Shown one piece after another: positions 23,671 through 32,128 of a stretch of DNA of 64,000 nt. How positions within the stretch are numbered: position 1 is the first letter of the stretch; every line of letters starts with the position of its first letter. Source of the stretch: JANQOH01 sp965242575 (GTDB taxonomy: Bacteria; Pseudomonadota; Alphaproteobacteria; UBA7887); NCBI GenBank assembly GCA_965242575.1, contig OZ251461.1, forward strand, positions 1,054,001 through 1,118,000. Reading direction: 5' to 3'. A model generated the notes under the pieces. The model was given only the letters and a program-made list of their open reading frames with translations, was not told where the DNA came from and made no database searches. The translations under genes were made by a program, and so were the position numbers.

Positions 23671-26600
23671 GTGCTTGGGCTCGTCGTCCGCGCCTCGGTC
23701 CGCCGCCCCGGAGTCGTCGCGGCCCTCGCGGCGCTGCTGCTGGGCTGGGGCGGATACCGGCTGGCGACGGCGAGTCTCGACGTCTTCCCCGAATTCTCGC
23801 CCGTCCTCGTCGTCGTCCAGACCGAGGCGCCCGGCTACGGCGCCGAGCAGGTGGAGCGCCTGGTCACCGTGCCCGTAGAGGCGGCCATCGGCGGGCTGCC
23901 GGGGATCGAGTCGCTGCGCTCGCAATCGATCCCCGGACTCTCGGTGGTCAACGCGACCTTCGCCGACTCCATAGGCCGGCGGGAGGCGCGGCGGATGGTG
24001 GGCGAACGCCTCGCGCCGCTGGCGGCGGCCATGCCGCCGCGCGCGAACCCCCCGGCGATGACGCCGTTCGCCTCCTCGTCGGCGACGGTCATGACCATCG
24101 GCCTCACCTCGCCGGCGCTCTCCACGGTCGAACTGCGCGAACTGGCCGACCGGACGGTCAAGCCGCGCCTGCTGCGCGCGCCGGGGGTGGCGGACGTCAA
24201 CGTCTTCGGCGGCGCCGAGAAGCAGTGGCGGATCGAGGCCGACCCGGACGCGCTGCGCCGCCGCGGGATGACCCTCGCCGACCTGGCCGCGGCGGCGGCG
24301 GGCGCCTTCGACCGCCGCGGCGCCGGCGCCGTCGAGACCCCGTCGTGGAGCCTGGCGCTGGCGACGAGCGGACAGGCGATGGACCCGGCCGACCTGGCGA
24401 AGGTCGCCGCGCGCGCCGGCGGCGGCGGCGGCGCGGTCGCCATAGGCGAGGTGGCGCAGGTGGTCCCCGGCGCGGCGCCGGCGATCGGCAAGGCGGCGGT
24501 GATGGGCGAACCCGCCGTGGTGATGATGGTCATCGGCCAGTTCGGCGCCGACACGCTGGCGGCGAGCCGCGAGGTCGACGCCGCGCTCGCCGACCTGGCG
24601 CCGGCGCTGGAGCGGCGGGGAGTCGTCCTGCACGACGACCTGTTCCGTCCCGCCGGCTACATCCAGCGCTCGCTGGCCGGCCTTTCGGAGCACGTAGCCG
24701 TCGGGTCGGCGCTGGTGGTCGCGGTCCTCGTCGCGTTCCTGTTCGACGCGCGGACGGCGTTCATCTCCGCCCTCGCCATTCCGCTGTCGCTGGCCGCCGC
24801 CGCGCTGGCGCTGCTGGAGATGGGAATGAGCCTCAACGTCATGGCGTTGGGCGGCCTCGCCATCGCGCTGGGCGAGGTGGTCGACGACGCCATCATCGAC
24901 ACCGAGAACGCGTTCCGCCGCCTGCGCGAGAACCGCGCCGCCGCCGCGCCGCGCCCGGCGCGCGAGGTGGTGTTCGACGCGTCGATGGAGGTCCGCGCGT
25001 CGATGGTCCACGCGACGGTCATCGTGGCGCTGGCCTTCGCGCCGCTGCTGGCGCTCTCCGGAGTGGCGGGGCGCATGGTCCTGCCGGTGGGGGCCGCCTA
25101 CATCCTCGCCATCGCCGCGTCGCTCGCGGTGGCGCTGACGGTGACGCCGGCGCTGTGCGTCCTGCTGCTGGGGAGGGGCGCCGCCGACCCGCGCCCGCCG
25201 CCGCTGGTCCGCGTCCTCCAGCCCGCCTACGAACGGCTGCTGCGCGCGGTGGCGCGCCGCGACCGCGCGGTCATGGCCGCGGCGGCCGCGGCCGTGGCCG
25301 CCGGCCTCGCCGTCCTGCCCGCCCTCGACGAACGCTTCCTCCCCGAGCTGCGCGAGGGCCATTACATGATCCACACCTCCGGCGTTCCCGGCGCCTCGCT
25401 CGACGAGACGATGCGGATCGGAACCCTGCTCACCGGGCGGGTGACGGAGATCCCCGGGGTGCGGAAGATGTCACAATGGGCCGGGCGCGCCGAGCGCGGC
25501 GCCGACACCTTCGGCGGCCATTACGCCGAATACGAGGTCGATCTCGACCCCCTGCCGGGCGCCGGCCAGCAGCGCGTCCTCGACTCGATCCGCGATCTGC
25601 TCGACCGCTTTCCGGGCATCGCCGGCGAGGTCAACACCTTCCTCGTCGAGCGCGTCGAGGAGACCGTGTCGGGCTACGCCGCCGCGGTCGTGGTTAACAT
25701 TTACGGCGCGAATCTCGACCTGCTGGAGCGCAAGGGCCGCGAGGCGGCGGCGCTGATGCGCGGCCTGCCCGGTGCCGTGGACGTGCGTGCGCGGGCGCAG
25801 CACGGGCTGCCGGCGCTGTCGGTGGAGGTGGACTACGACCGGCTCGCCCTGCACGGAGTCCGCCCCGCCGAGGTGTACGACGCGGTGGACATCGCCTTCC
25901 AGGGCCGCGAGGTCGGGCTCGTCCACGAGGGCGGCCGCGCGGTCCCGGCGGCGGTGGCCGCGCCGCCCGAATTCCGCGCCGCGCCGGAGCGCATCGGCGA
26001 ACTGCCGGTGGCGGCGCGCGGCGGGCGGGTCCTGACCCTCGGCGAACTGGCGCGCGTCGAACGGGACTCGCGGCGCTACGTCGTCCTGCGCGAGGGCGGC
26101 GGGCGGGTGCAGACCGTGACCGCCAACCTGGCGGGCGTGGACGCCGGCGCATTCCTCGCGCAATTGGAGGAGCGGCTGCACGCCGAGCTCGACCTGCCGG
26201 CGGGGAGCCATTTCGAGATCTCCGGCTCGGCGGCGGAGGGCGGCGCGGCGCGCGCCGAACTGGTCCTGCGCGCCGCGCTGGCCGGCGCCGCGATGATGCT
26301 GGTGCTCTACCTGGCGCTGGGCCGCGCCGGCAACGTGCTGCTGGTGGCGGTCAACCTGCCCTTCGCGCTGGTCGGCGGCGTGCTGGCGGCGCTGTGGACC
26401 GGCGGCGTCCTGTCCCTCGGTTCGTTCGTCGGGTTCGTCACCCTGTTCGGCGTCACCCTGCGCAACGCCATCATGCTGGCCTCGCACTACCGCCGTCTGG
26501 TGGAGGTCGAGGGGCGGGAATGGTCGATGGAGACGGCGATCCGCGGCGCGCGGGAGCGCCTGCCGTCGATCCTGATGACGGCGCTGGTCACGGCGCTGGC

Positions 26601-26766
26601 CATGCTGCCCATCGCCATCGGCAGCGACAATCCGGGCCGCGAGATCATCGGCCCGATGGCCGGCGTGATCGTCGGCGGCATGGCCACCTCGACCCTTCTC
26701 AGCCTGCTGGTCCTGCCGGCGGCGATGGCGCGGTACGGGCGCTTCGGGCCGCCGCGCGCGGCTTGA
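23671..26766 (+). CDS. RND efflux pump of the heavy-metal/CzcA-like family
   Basis: Inner-membrane proton-coupled pump of 1031 residues with the two-fold repeated RND layout: TM1 followed by a large periplasmic domain, TM2-6, a second periplasmic domain and TM8-12. Motifs include SLDVFPEFSPVLVVVQTEAPG near 32, NVMALGGLAIALGEVVDDA near 390, DTENAFRRLRENR just after it, and LVTALAMLPIAIGSDNPGRE near 970. The TM4 sequence GEVVDDAIIDTEN resembles a CzcA-like subclass, not CusA itself. Substrate is therefore likely a metal or another cation but not certain. It starts at GTG 1 base after the adaptor gene. Confidence 0.88.
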   Translation: MLGLVVRASVRRPGVVAALAALLLGWGGYRLATASLDVFPEFSPVLVVVQTEAPGYGAEQVERLVTVPVEAAIGGLPGIESLRSQSIPGLSVVNATFADSIGRREARRMVGERLAPLAAAMPPRANPPAMTPFASSSATVMTIGLTSPALSTVELRELADRTVKPRLLRAPGVADVNVFGGAEKQWRIEADPDALRRRGMTLADLAAAAAGAFDRRGAGAVETPSWSLALATSGQAMDPADLAKVAARAGGGGGAVAIGEVAQVVPGAAPAIGKAAVMGEPAVVMMVIGQFGADTLAASREVDAALADLAPALERRGVVLHDDLFRPAGYIQRSLAGLSEHVAVGSALVVAVLVAFLFDARTAFISALAIPLSLAAAALALLEMGMSLNVMALGGLAIALGEVVDDAIIDTENAFRRLRENRAAAAPRPAREVVFDASMEVRASMVHATVIVALAFAPLLALSGVAGRMVLPVGAAYILAIAASLAVALTVTPALCVLLLGRGAADPRPPPLVRVLQPAYERLLRAVARRDRAVMAAAAAAVAAGLAVLPALDERFLPELREGHYMIHTSGVPGASLDETMRIGTLLTGRVTEIPGVRKMSQWAGRAERGADTFGGHYAEYEVDLDPLPGAGQQRVLDSIRDLLDRFPGIAGEVNTFLVERVEETVSGYAAAVVVNIYGANLDLLERKGREAAALMRGLPGAVDVRARAQHGLPALSVEVDYDRLALHGVRPAEVYDAVDIAFQGREVGLVHEGGRAVPAAVAAPPEFRAAPERIGELPVAARGGRVLTLGELARVERDSRRYVVLREGGGRVQTVTANLAGVDAGAFLAQLEERLHAELDLPAGSHFEISGSAAEGGAARAELVLRAALAGAAMMLVLYLALGRAGNVLLVAVNLPFALVGGVLAALWTGGVLSLGSFVGFVTLFGVTLRNAIMLASHYRRLVEVEGREWSMETAIRGARERLPSILMTALVTALAMLPIAIGSDNPGREIIGPMAGVIVGGMATSTLLSLLVLPAAMARYGRFGPPRAA

Positions 26767-26989
26767 CCGGGCGCGGCGGCGCTTCCGGCGGGGAGGCCGC
26801 CCTGCCGCGCTTCGGCGCCGGGAGCCTGCGCCGCATGTGCGCCCGGACCTGGACCTTCGCGGCTGCCCCAGGCCCGCGCCCTGCCGCGCCAAGTTCGCAT
26901 TGGCGCGGCGCACACGCGCCTACACGGCGCGCGTCGGGGCGAGGGGCGCATGGCGTTCGGGGAGTGCGCGCGCGGGCCGGGGCGAGAAG

Positions 26990-27313
26990 CCGGGTTTCCT
27001 CGATCCAGGACTGCGCGCGCTCGCCGCGTCGGGCGTAGCGGCTGAGTCCGGAGGAGGAGAGGGGCGGGGCGCCTGCGTCGGCGAGGGGGCGCTCCATGCG
27101 GCCGAGGATTTCGGCCTGGGGGACGCCTTCGGCGAGGAGGGCGTCGATGCGGTCGCGGAGTTCGTCGGGGAGGCGGTCGATGTTGTTGGGCCCCCCGGTG
27201 GGGTGCGGGGCGGCGGCGGGAGCAGGGCGGAGCATGGGGTCGATCCTGTGCGTAGAGAGTTCCCCTAACTGAAGCGCGAAAGGAGGTGCAACGGAAGAGG
27301 ACCATGGTCCGCC
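26990..27313 (-). repeat. Dispersed direct repeat, copy B
   Basis: Second copy of the segment at 20762-21095, in the same orientation and including the GGACCATGGTCC palindrome at about 27298-27312. Identity is high over the coding part and drops at 26990, where unrelated sequence begins. The copy lies just after the RND operon. Confidence 0.75.
26993..27235 (-). pseudogene. Truncated DUF3486 (Mu gp27-like) gene copy
   Basis: About 80 codons beginning MLRPAPAAAPHPTGGPNN and continuing NIDRLPDELRDRIDALLAEG, then SSSGLSRYARRGERAQSWIE, matching the N-terminal domain encoded at 20038-21012. After the EETRLL motif the homology stops, although the frame stays open into sequence opposite the RND gene end. 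It lacks the helical middle and C-terminal part. It may be a duplication scar, or it may still make a DNA-binding-like N-terminal domain. Confidence 0.65.
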
Positions 27314-27623
27314 CCCGAATCTGCGGTGGTGGCGGGGCGCGTTGGCGTCCTTATGTCGTGCGGAGGTATCGGCGGACGCCGGCGCGAAATCGGGTTCGCG
27401 CACACCTACCGGTAAACGCAATGTAATGCGCTTGCGCGCAGATTCGGGTGAGTAGGCATCATTTACCATACGGTTTTGGCAACCGCGTTACAGTTTGGCA
27501 CCATGCGGTGGGGGTCGCCACCATTTATGGATCGATAATTATTCTCTGTTATGTTTCGGATCGAGAAAAGCAATGAGCACCTTCTCAAGGATATATATCA
27601 ACCGGCTCTGCACCTTATGTTCT
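27314..27623. other. AT-richer stretch with no recognisable gene
   Basis: About 310 bases between the DUF3486 repeat and MITE copy 3. GC content falls markedly toward the right. A short open frame from 27551 (MFRIEKSNEHLLKDIYQ) runs into the MITE and is probably chance or a truncated relic. No tRNA, terminator or convincing promoter was seen. It marks the left edge of the mobile island. Confidence 0.6.
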
Positions 27624-27626
27624 TTA

Positions 27627-27812
27627 GAGGCCGTTTCAGAATGAATCGATTACTTTCAGTGTATTGTCCCCGCATCCTGTCTGCACGGTATCCGCGTCGG
27701 CAAACGGATCGTAACTCCCAAGATTGCGGGAGTCCATTGGCATGTGTGTGAAGCATGCAGCCATACCGATCAGAAATCGAATAATTTCAATAGTATATTC
27801 TAAAACGGCCTC
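27627..27812 (+). mobile_element. 186-bp MITE, copy 3
   Basis: Bounded by gaggccgtttcagaat and attctaaaacggcctc, with TTA duplications at 27624-27626 and 27813-27815. It differs from copy 4 by about one base (cagaaatcg for caaaaatcg). It is inserted at the 3' end of the GIY-YIG pseudogene. Confidence 0.92.
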
Positions 27813-27815
27813 TTA

Positions 27816-28173
27816 GGGTCGTTCGATTTTTCGACATATATCGTAATTATCACCCAGTCTTTCGACGCCGCCTTGAAATCGTCGGGATCTTTATTTTGTC
27901 GTTGCACCAATTTGTCTTGAATGTTCTGGCAGTGGTAGTAATATAGTTCTGGCGAATTCGATCTTTCAAACTCGTAGTTGCCTCTCCGACATACAGGGCG
28001 TTACAAGACGCGTCAACAAAAATATATGCCCCTATTCTTTTTTGATCAATTTTGGTATGATCATCAGCCTTACAGCAGTCAACCTCCGCGGCCAGCAATC
28101 CATTTACCATGCCCAGCACTTGCAACAATACGTCGTCTTGTTGCCGCACCTCATACACTTGGTTTACCGTGTC
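27816..28173 (-). pseudogene. GIY-YIG nuclease-like gene fragment, truncated and frameshifted
   Basis: Reading from the IS630 edge, the frame gives VNQVYEVRQQDDVLLQVLG and CCKADDHTKIDQKRIGAYIF, then ALYVGEATTSLKDRIRQ, which fits the GIY..YVG core and following helix of the GIY-YIG superfamily. Near 27900 the coding sense moves to another frame (DPDDFKAASKDWVIITIYVE), consistent with a lost base. The 5' end is missing, removed by the IS1380/IS630 insertions, and MITE copy 3 lies at the 3' end. AT content is higher than in core genes. Nuclease function is inferred from the core motif only. Confidence 0.55.
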
Positions 28174-28175
28174 TA

Positions 28176-29353
28176 GTGTCCTGAGTCTAAAGTTCGCTGC
28201 ATAATGTGCGGTCGACGCGGTGACAGAAGCGTTTGACGGATGCGAGGATATCGTCGGCGGTTTTGGTCCATTTGAAGGGCTTGGGATCCTGGTTGTGCCG
28301 GTCGATGAAGGCATGGATATCCGCCTCGAGCTGTTTCGTGGAGGTGTGCACGCCCCGTTGAAGCTGCTTGCGCGTCAGCTCGGAGAACCAGCGCTCCACC
28401 TGATCGATCCATGAGGCCGAGGTCGGCGTGAAGTGAGCGTGATAGCGTGGCCGTCGCGCCAGCCATGCCTTGACCGAAGCGGTCTTGTGGGTCGTGTAGT
28501 TGTCCATGACGATATGAACGTCCAGGTCTTCGGGGACGCGGGCGTCGATCTCCTTGAGGAAATCGAGGAACTCCCGCGCCCGGTGGCGTCTATAGCGCTT
28601 GCCGATGACGAAGCCCGTTGCGGCGTCGAGCGCGGCGAACAGCGACGTCGTCCCGTGCCGGACATAGGCGTGCGTCCGCCGTTCGGGCATGCCCGGCATC
28701 GTCGGCAAGACCGGCTGCTCGCGGTCGAGGGCTTGTCCCTGGCTCTTCTCATCGACGCAGAGCACAAGCGCGCGGGCCGGCGGCGACAGATAGAACCCCA
28801 CGATATCCCGCACCTTGTCCACGAATAGCGGATCGCTGGAAAGCTTGAACGCCTCCGACCGGTGCGGTTGCAGCCCGAACGCCTTCCAGATCCGCCGCAC
28901 CGTCGTGTGCGAAAGCTCCGCTTTCCGGGCCATCGAGCGGATCGACCAATGCGTCGCGTCGGGGGGCGACGTCTCAAGCGTCCGCTTGACGACCTCGGCC
29001 ACCCGCGCGTCCTCTATGCTCCGCGGACGCCCCGAACGCGGCGCGTCCGACAGGCCCTCGACACGATCCTGCAGAAAACGGCGACGCCACTTGCCGACGG
29101 TGTGTTCGTGCACGCCGAGTTCCGCCGCCACCGCCTTGCTCGTCAAGCCATCGGCGCAGCGCAGGACGATGCGGCAGCGATCCGACATCCCCCGCGCCAC
29201 CCGGCGACGGCGAACCTGACGCTCAAGGAACGACCGCTCTGCGGCGCTCAACGCCACGGCCGCCACGGGCCGACCGACACAACGCCCCATCGCTTACCCT
29301 CCCCGAATCGGCGATCACTGCCCGTTATGATACTAACTTCAGACGCAGGACAC
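28176..29353 (-). mobile_element. IS630-family insertion sequence, apparently intact
   Basis: An element of about 1178 bp. The left end gtgtcctgagtctaaagtt and the reverse complement of the right end gtgtcctgcgtctgaagtt are near-perfect terminal inverted repeats. TA dinucleotides at 28174-28175 and 29354-29355 are the expected target duplication. It carries one full transposase gene and is inserted immediately beside the IS1380 element. Confidence 0.9.
28187..29290 (-). CDS. IS630-family transposase
   Basis: A 367-residue DDE transposase. The N-terminal helix-turn-helix has TSKAVAAELGVHEHTVGKW near 52 and LSDAPRSGRPRSI near 78, and the winged part has WSIRSMARKAELSHTTVRRI near 113. The catalytic triad lies in LVLCVDEKSQGQAL near 175, HIVMDNYTTHK near 262 and SASWIDQVERWFSELTRK near 297. 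All are intact and the frame is uninterrupted, so this is the best candidate for an active element in the island. Confidence 0.93.
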   Translation of the reverse strand: MGRCVGRPVAAVALSAAERSFLERQVRRRRVARGMSDRCRIVLRCADGLTSKAVAAELGVHEHTVGKWRRRFLQDRVEGLSDAPRSGRPRSIEDARVAEVVKRTLETSPPDATHWSIRSMARKAELSHTTVRRIWKAFGLQPHRSEAFKLSSDPLFVDKVRDIVGFYLSPPARALVLCVDEKSQGQALDREQPVLPTMPGMPERRTHAYVRHGTTSLFAALDAATGFVIGKRYRRHRAREFLDFLKEIDARVPEDLDVHIVMDNYTTHKTASVKAWLARRPRYHAHFTPTSASWIDQVERWFSELTRKQLQRGVHTSTKQLEADIHAFIDRHNQDPKPFKWTKTADDILASVKRFCHRVDRTLCSEL

Positions 29354-29533
29354 TAGCCCGGATTTCTCATACGTCTCTGGTTTGAGGGTCGGTGTGCGGT
29401 GTCGGCGAGGATTTTCAGGTTTGTGCATCCGCCGCCGTTTTCGGGGCGCGTTGGAGCGCCCGTCGGCTGGCGACGGGTGGTTCGGCTTGGCGATGTCTCC
29501 GTTGTTGCGGGGAAGGGTGAGTTGTGCGCCGCT

Positions 29534-31101
29534 TCAAGCTGCGGCGGCGGATAATCGTCTTCGTGCGGTGCGGAATTCGTCCTGGAAAGGATGGTTGGTG
29601 TCCATTGCGATCTTGATGCGGCGGACACTGATGCGAACCCATGCGGCGATCTTGAGCAGTTTGAGGCGCAGGCTTCCGCATGTGGCGGCGGCGAGGCGGG
29701 TGTGGGCGAGGCCGAGGCGGCGCAGGGCGCAGAGCAGCACATAGGCCATCGAGGCGAACCACAAGCGGAGTTGGTTGGCGCGCATGCCGTGCGCCGACGT
29801 GCGGTCGGCGAACAGGTCGAGTTGGCGCCCTTGATGCGGTTCTCCATCTCGCCGCGTTGGCAATACAGGTCCTCGTAGAGGCTCCGGGCGTCGTGCGCGC
29901 TGGCGGCGAGCGAGGTGACGACGAAGCGCGGATTGGCCTTGCCATGGGTCCATTCCGCCTTGCCGACGACGCGGCGTTCGCGGCTCCAACTGTCGCGCGT
30001 GGACCACATGAAGTCGGCGAAGCGCCGCGCTGGCGCGGCGCTTCGCTCGCTGTCCGCCTCGGCCTCCGCCAGCGCGTCCACGACCTGCGCCGCCAGACGG
30101 TCGTTGCGCGCCAGACCGAACAGGTAATCCACCCCGTTGGCTTCGCGCCACGCCATCAGCGCCTCGCGCGCGAACCCCGAATCGGCCCGCAACACGATCC
30201 GTGTGTCCGGCCACCGCGCCCGCAACAGGGCCACGATCCGCGCAGCCTCCTCTACCGCCCCGGCCGCCCCGTCGACGTTCGCCGGGCGCAGCCGCGCCGC
30301 CAGAAGGTGACGACCGCACAAAACGTAAAGCGGCAAGTAGCAGTAGCAGTCGTAAGAGGCCGTTTCAGAATGAATCGATTACTTTCAGTGTATTGTCCCC
30401 GCATCCTGTCTGCACGGTATCCGCGTCGGCAAACGGATCGTAACTCCCAAGATTGCGGGAGTCCATTGGCATGTGTGTGAAGCATGCAGCCATACCGATC
30501 AAAAATCGAATAATTTCAATAGTATATTCTAAAACGGCCTCTAATAGCCGTGGAAAAACCGCCCCTCCTGCGAACCATGAACCGGATCGTCCGTCGCGTC
30601 GAAATCCAGAACCACCCGATCCGGAGCCGCCTCATGCGCATCCAGGAACAGCGTCCCCGACACATCCGCAATCGCCGACCCGTCATGGACGATCTTGCTG
30701 TCCCCGGACGGAGACGAACCGCCCAACTCCAACCGGCTCGGCGTCGACTTCCCCGCAACCGGGGCGCAGGTCCGGCGCTTCGCGTGCAACTTCCCCGCCA
30801 ATACCGCCATAACCGGATCGCCGCGCAACACGTCGTGGTCGATCAAGTCCTCATAGCCCAACGCAATCCCGAACACACGCTGACCCACAAGCGTCCGAAC
30901 CGAGTGCTCCACGAACCGGCCATCGCGATGATCCTTGAAGCAGGCCGCAAGCCGGTCCACCAGCCCAACCGCCGCATCCGCCTGTCCGAGCAGCAGAGCG
31001 CCGGCGTCCGAGGTCATCGACCCGCCGTCGAAATCCGCCACAACAGCCCGCCCCGAAACCGCTTGAATGGCGCCGGACGCCGCGCTACACTCCGTTCGCA
31101 T
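29534..31101 (-). pseudogene. IS1380-family transposase, interrupted by a MITE and a frameshift
   Basis: The N-terminal part (30542-31101) has VVADFDGGSMTSDAGALLL, RVFGIALGYEDLIDHDVLR and VLDFDATDDPVHGSQEGRFF, with the first catalytic Asp region. MITE copy 4 then interrupts GYYDCYC; deleting it and one TTA restores the codons. The next part has YVLCGRHLLAARLRPANVD, VLRADSGFAREALMAWRE and DLYCQRGEMENRIKG. Near 29835 the sense shifts frame to QLDLFADRTSAHGMRANQLR, indicating a lost base, and ends in ALRRLGLAHTRLAAATCGSL. Both lesions would block a functional protein. Confidence 0.85.
30356..30541 (+). mobile_element. 186-bp MITE, copy 4
   Basis: Bounded by gaggccgtttcagaat and attctaaaacggcctc, with TAA duplications at 30353-30355 and 30542-30544. 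It is inserted inside the IS1380 transposase gene, which shows that the MITE moved after that element arrived. Confidence 0.93.
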
Positions 31102-31200
31102 CGGGGAACCCCCTGCCCTGATATAAGTCCTTGGCCAAGAACGCTATATCACAGGCAGGACCCCGGTGCACTCAAAACTATGAGAAATCCGGGGTAGCTG

Positions 31201-31261
31201 GTTCCCACAACCAGTGAACCACAACCGACTGGAATCGCTCAATTCACTTCGAAACGGCCTC
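31201..31261 (-). mobile_element. Solo left end of an IS5-family element
   Basis: Read on the minus strand, the sequence starts gaggccgtttcgaagtgaat and continues through cagtcggttgtggttcactg, closely matching the left end of the IS5-family element at 15015-15945. No transposase follows: the IS1380 element begins within about 8 bases. Its outermost bases, gaggccgttt, are the same as those of the MITEs, linking the MITE family to this IS group. Confidence 0.7.
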
Positions 31262-31262
31262 T

Positions 31263-31384
31263 ATGGCGAACTGGTCCGCGACCGCGTCTTGTTGGCGGAG
31301 GTCGATGATGACTGACGGGCGAGCGGCCACGCTCGATATCGGGACGCCGCTCGCATCCCCGGCCTCGGCGGCGGCTGACGGGGA
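31263..31384 (-). other. Short coding-like remnant next to the restriction gene
   Basis: About 120 bases between the IS5-family end and the restriction gene. On the minus strand one frame reads SGVPISSVAARPSVIIDLRQ and QDAVADQFAIE up to the IS end without a stop, which looks like protein sequence, but no start or family is recognisable. It may be the beginning of a gene truncated by the IS insertion. Confidence 0.3.
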
Positions 31385-32128
31385 TCAATCGTGGCGCAGC
31401 TCCAGCACCCTCCCGACGATAGCCAACATGTCCGCCCGGTGCGGGGCGCTCAAAATTCCGAATATCCTCGCCATTTCCAGAACGATGGGGTAATTCCGTT
31501 CGGAAAATGCGAACCCGGCTCTCTCGTTTCGTTCCGCCGTCCGGCCTATCAACGGCCGACCGGCGTTCAGCTCCGAGATCGGGATGCAAAAATAGAGCAT
31601 GGGCTGCACGCCAACCGCCCGCTGCTTTTCCCGAACGGTTATTTCCGCAACGATTCCCTGCACTCCAAACCGATAAACCAGTTGCGGATATTTCAACGTC
31701 ACGAGCGAAAAAGGCATGCCGTTAATATCCGTTTCGCGCGGGCGGGTTCGCGCGATGCCGAAGCGATCATGGTTAGCTACGAGATTCTCCTGTTTCACGT
31801 TTTCAAGATATGCTTTCAAATCAAGCATGTCGTCACGCCGAATAGTTCCCCATTCGCTAAATTTATAGAGGTAGAACGACAATTCGGTCATGAATCGTTT
31901 CTTGCCTCTTCCATAGTACGTAATGGAGGCATGATGCGATGGAGCCTTGTCGGTGTCATAGGATATTTGCCACTCGACATAGTTGTCATGCGTAAATCGG
32001 GATGTACGCGAAGCGAACGGCTGTCCGTATTCGTAGAACGTGCCGCGAGTCTTGACTCTGATTTTCCCGGTCGGTTTCGTCAATGGAAGCGATTCGTCGA
32101 TACGCCGGTTCGTTGCATCGACGATCAT
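31385..32128 (-). CDS. Putative type II restriction endonuclease (partner of the adjacent methylase)
   Basis: A 247-residue protein with no recognised motif, lower in GC than core genes. It is assigned mainly by context: its ATG overlaps the stop of an N6-adenine DNA methylase (ATGA), the usual arrangement of a restriction-modification pair. The N-terminal half has KIRVKTRGTFYEYGQPFASR and VEWQISYDTDKAPSHHASI. An acidic-rich FGIARTRPRETDI near 123 and a QRAVGVQPMLYFCIPISEL region follow. No classical PD-(D/E)XK spacing was pinned down with confidence. A non-nuclease partner remains possible. Confidence 0.5.
   Translation of the reverse strand: MIVDATNRRIDESLPLTKPTGKIRVKTRGTFYEYGQPFASRTSRFTHDNYVEWQISYDTDKAPSHHASITYYGRGKKRFMTELSFYLYKFSEWGTIRRDDMLDLKAYLENVKQENLVANHDRFGIARTRPRETDINGMPFSLVTLKYPQLVYRFGVQGIVAEITVREKQRAVGVQPMLYFCIPISELNAGRPLIGRTAERNERAGFAFSERNYPIVLEMARIFGILSAPHRADMLAIVGRVLELRHD

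Larger units (their letters stand above)
29357..31193 (-). mobile_element. IS1380-family element, inactivated
   Basis: Terminal repeats cccggatttctcata (left) and tatgagaaatccggg (right) enclose about 1837 bp, or about 1650 bp after removing MITE copy 4 and one TAA, a normal IS1380 size. The flanks read CTAG and GTAG, only partly a target duplication. The transposase is broken twice. Confidence 0.8.

Noticed and set aside
26699..27235. Extended DUF3486 copy B reading through to 26699
   Set aside because: After EETRLL the product becomes Arg/Pro/Ala-rich and runs antisense into the end of the RND pump gene; homology ends at about 26993.
30017..30047. 30-nt hairpin (gcgaagcgccgcg...) that could be a terminator or REP element
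   Set aside because: It lies within the transposase coding frame of the IS1380 element and has no T-run; probably codon-composition driven.
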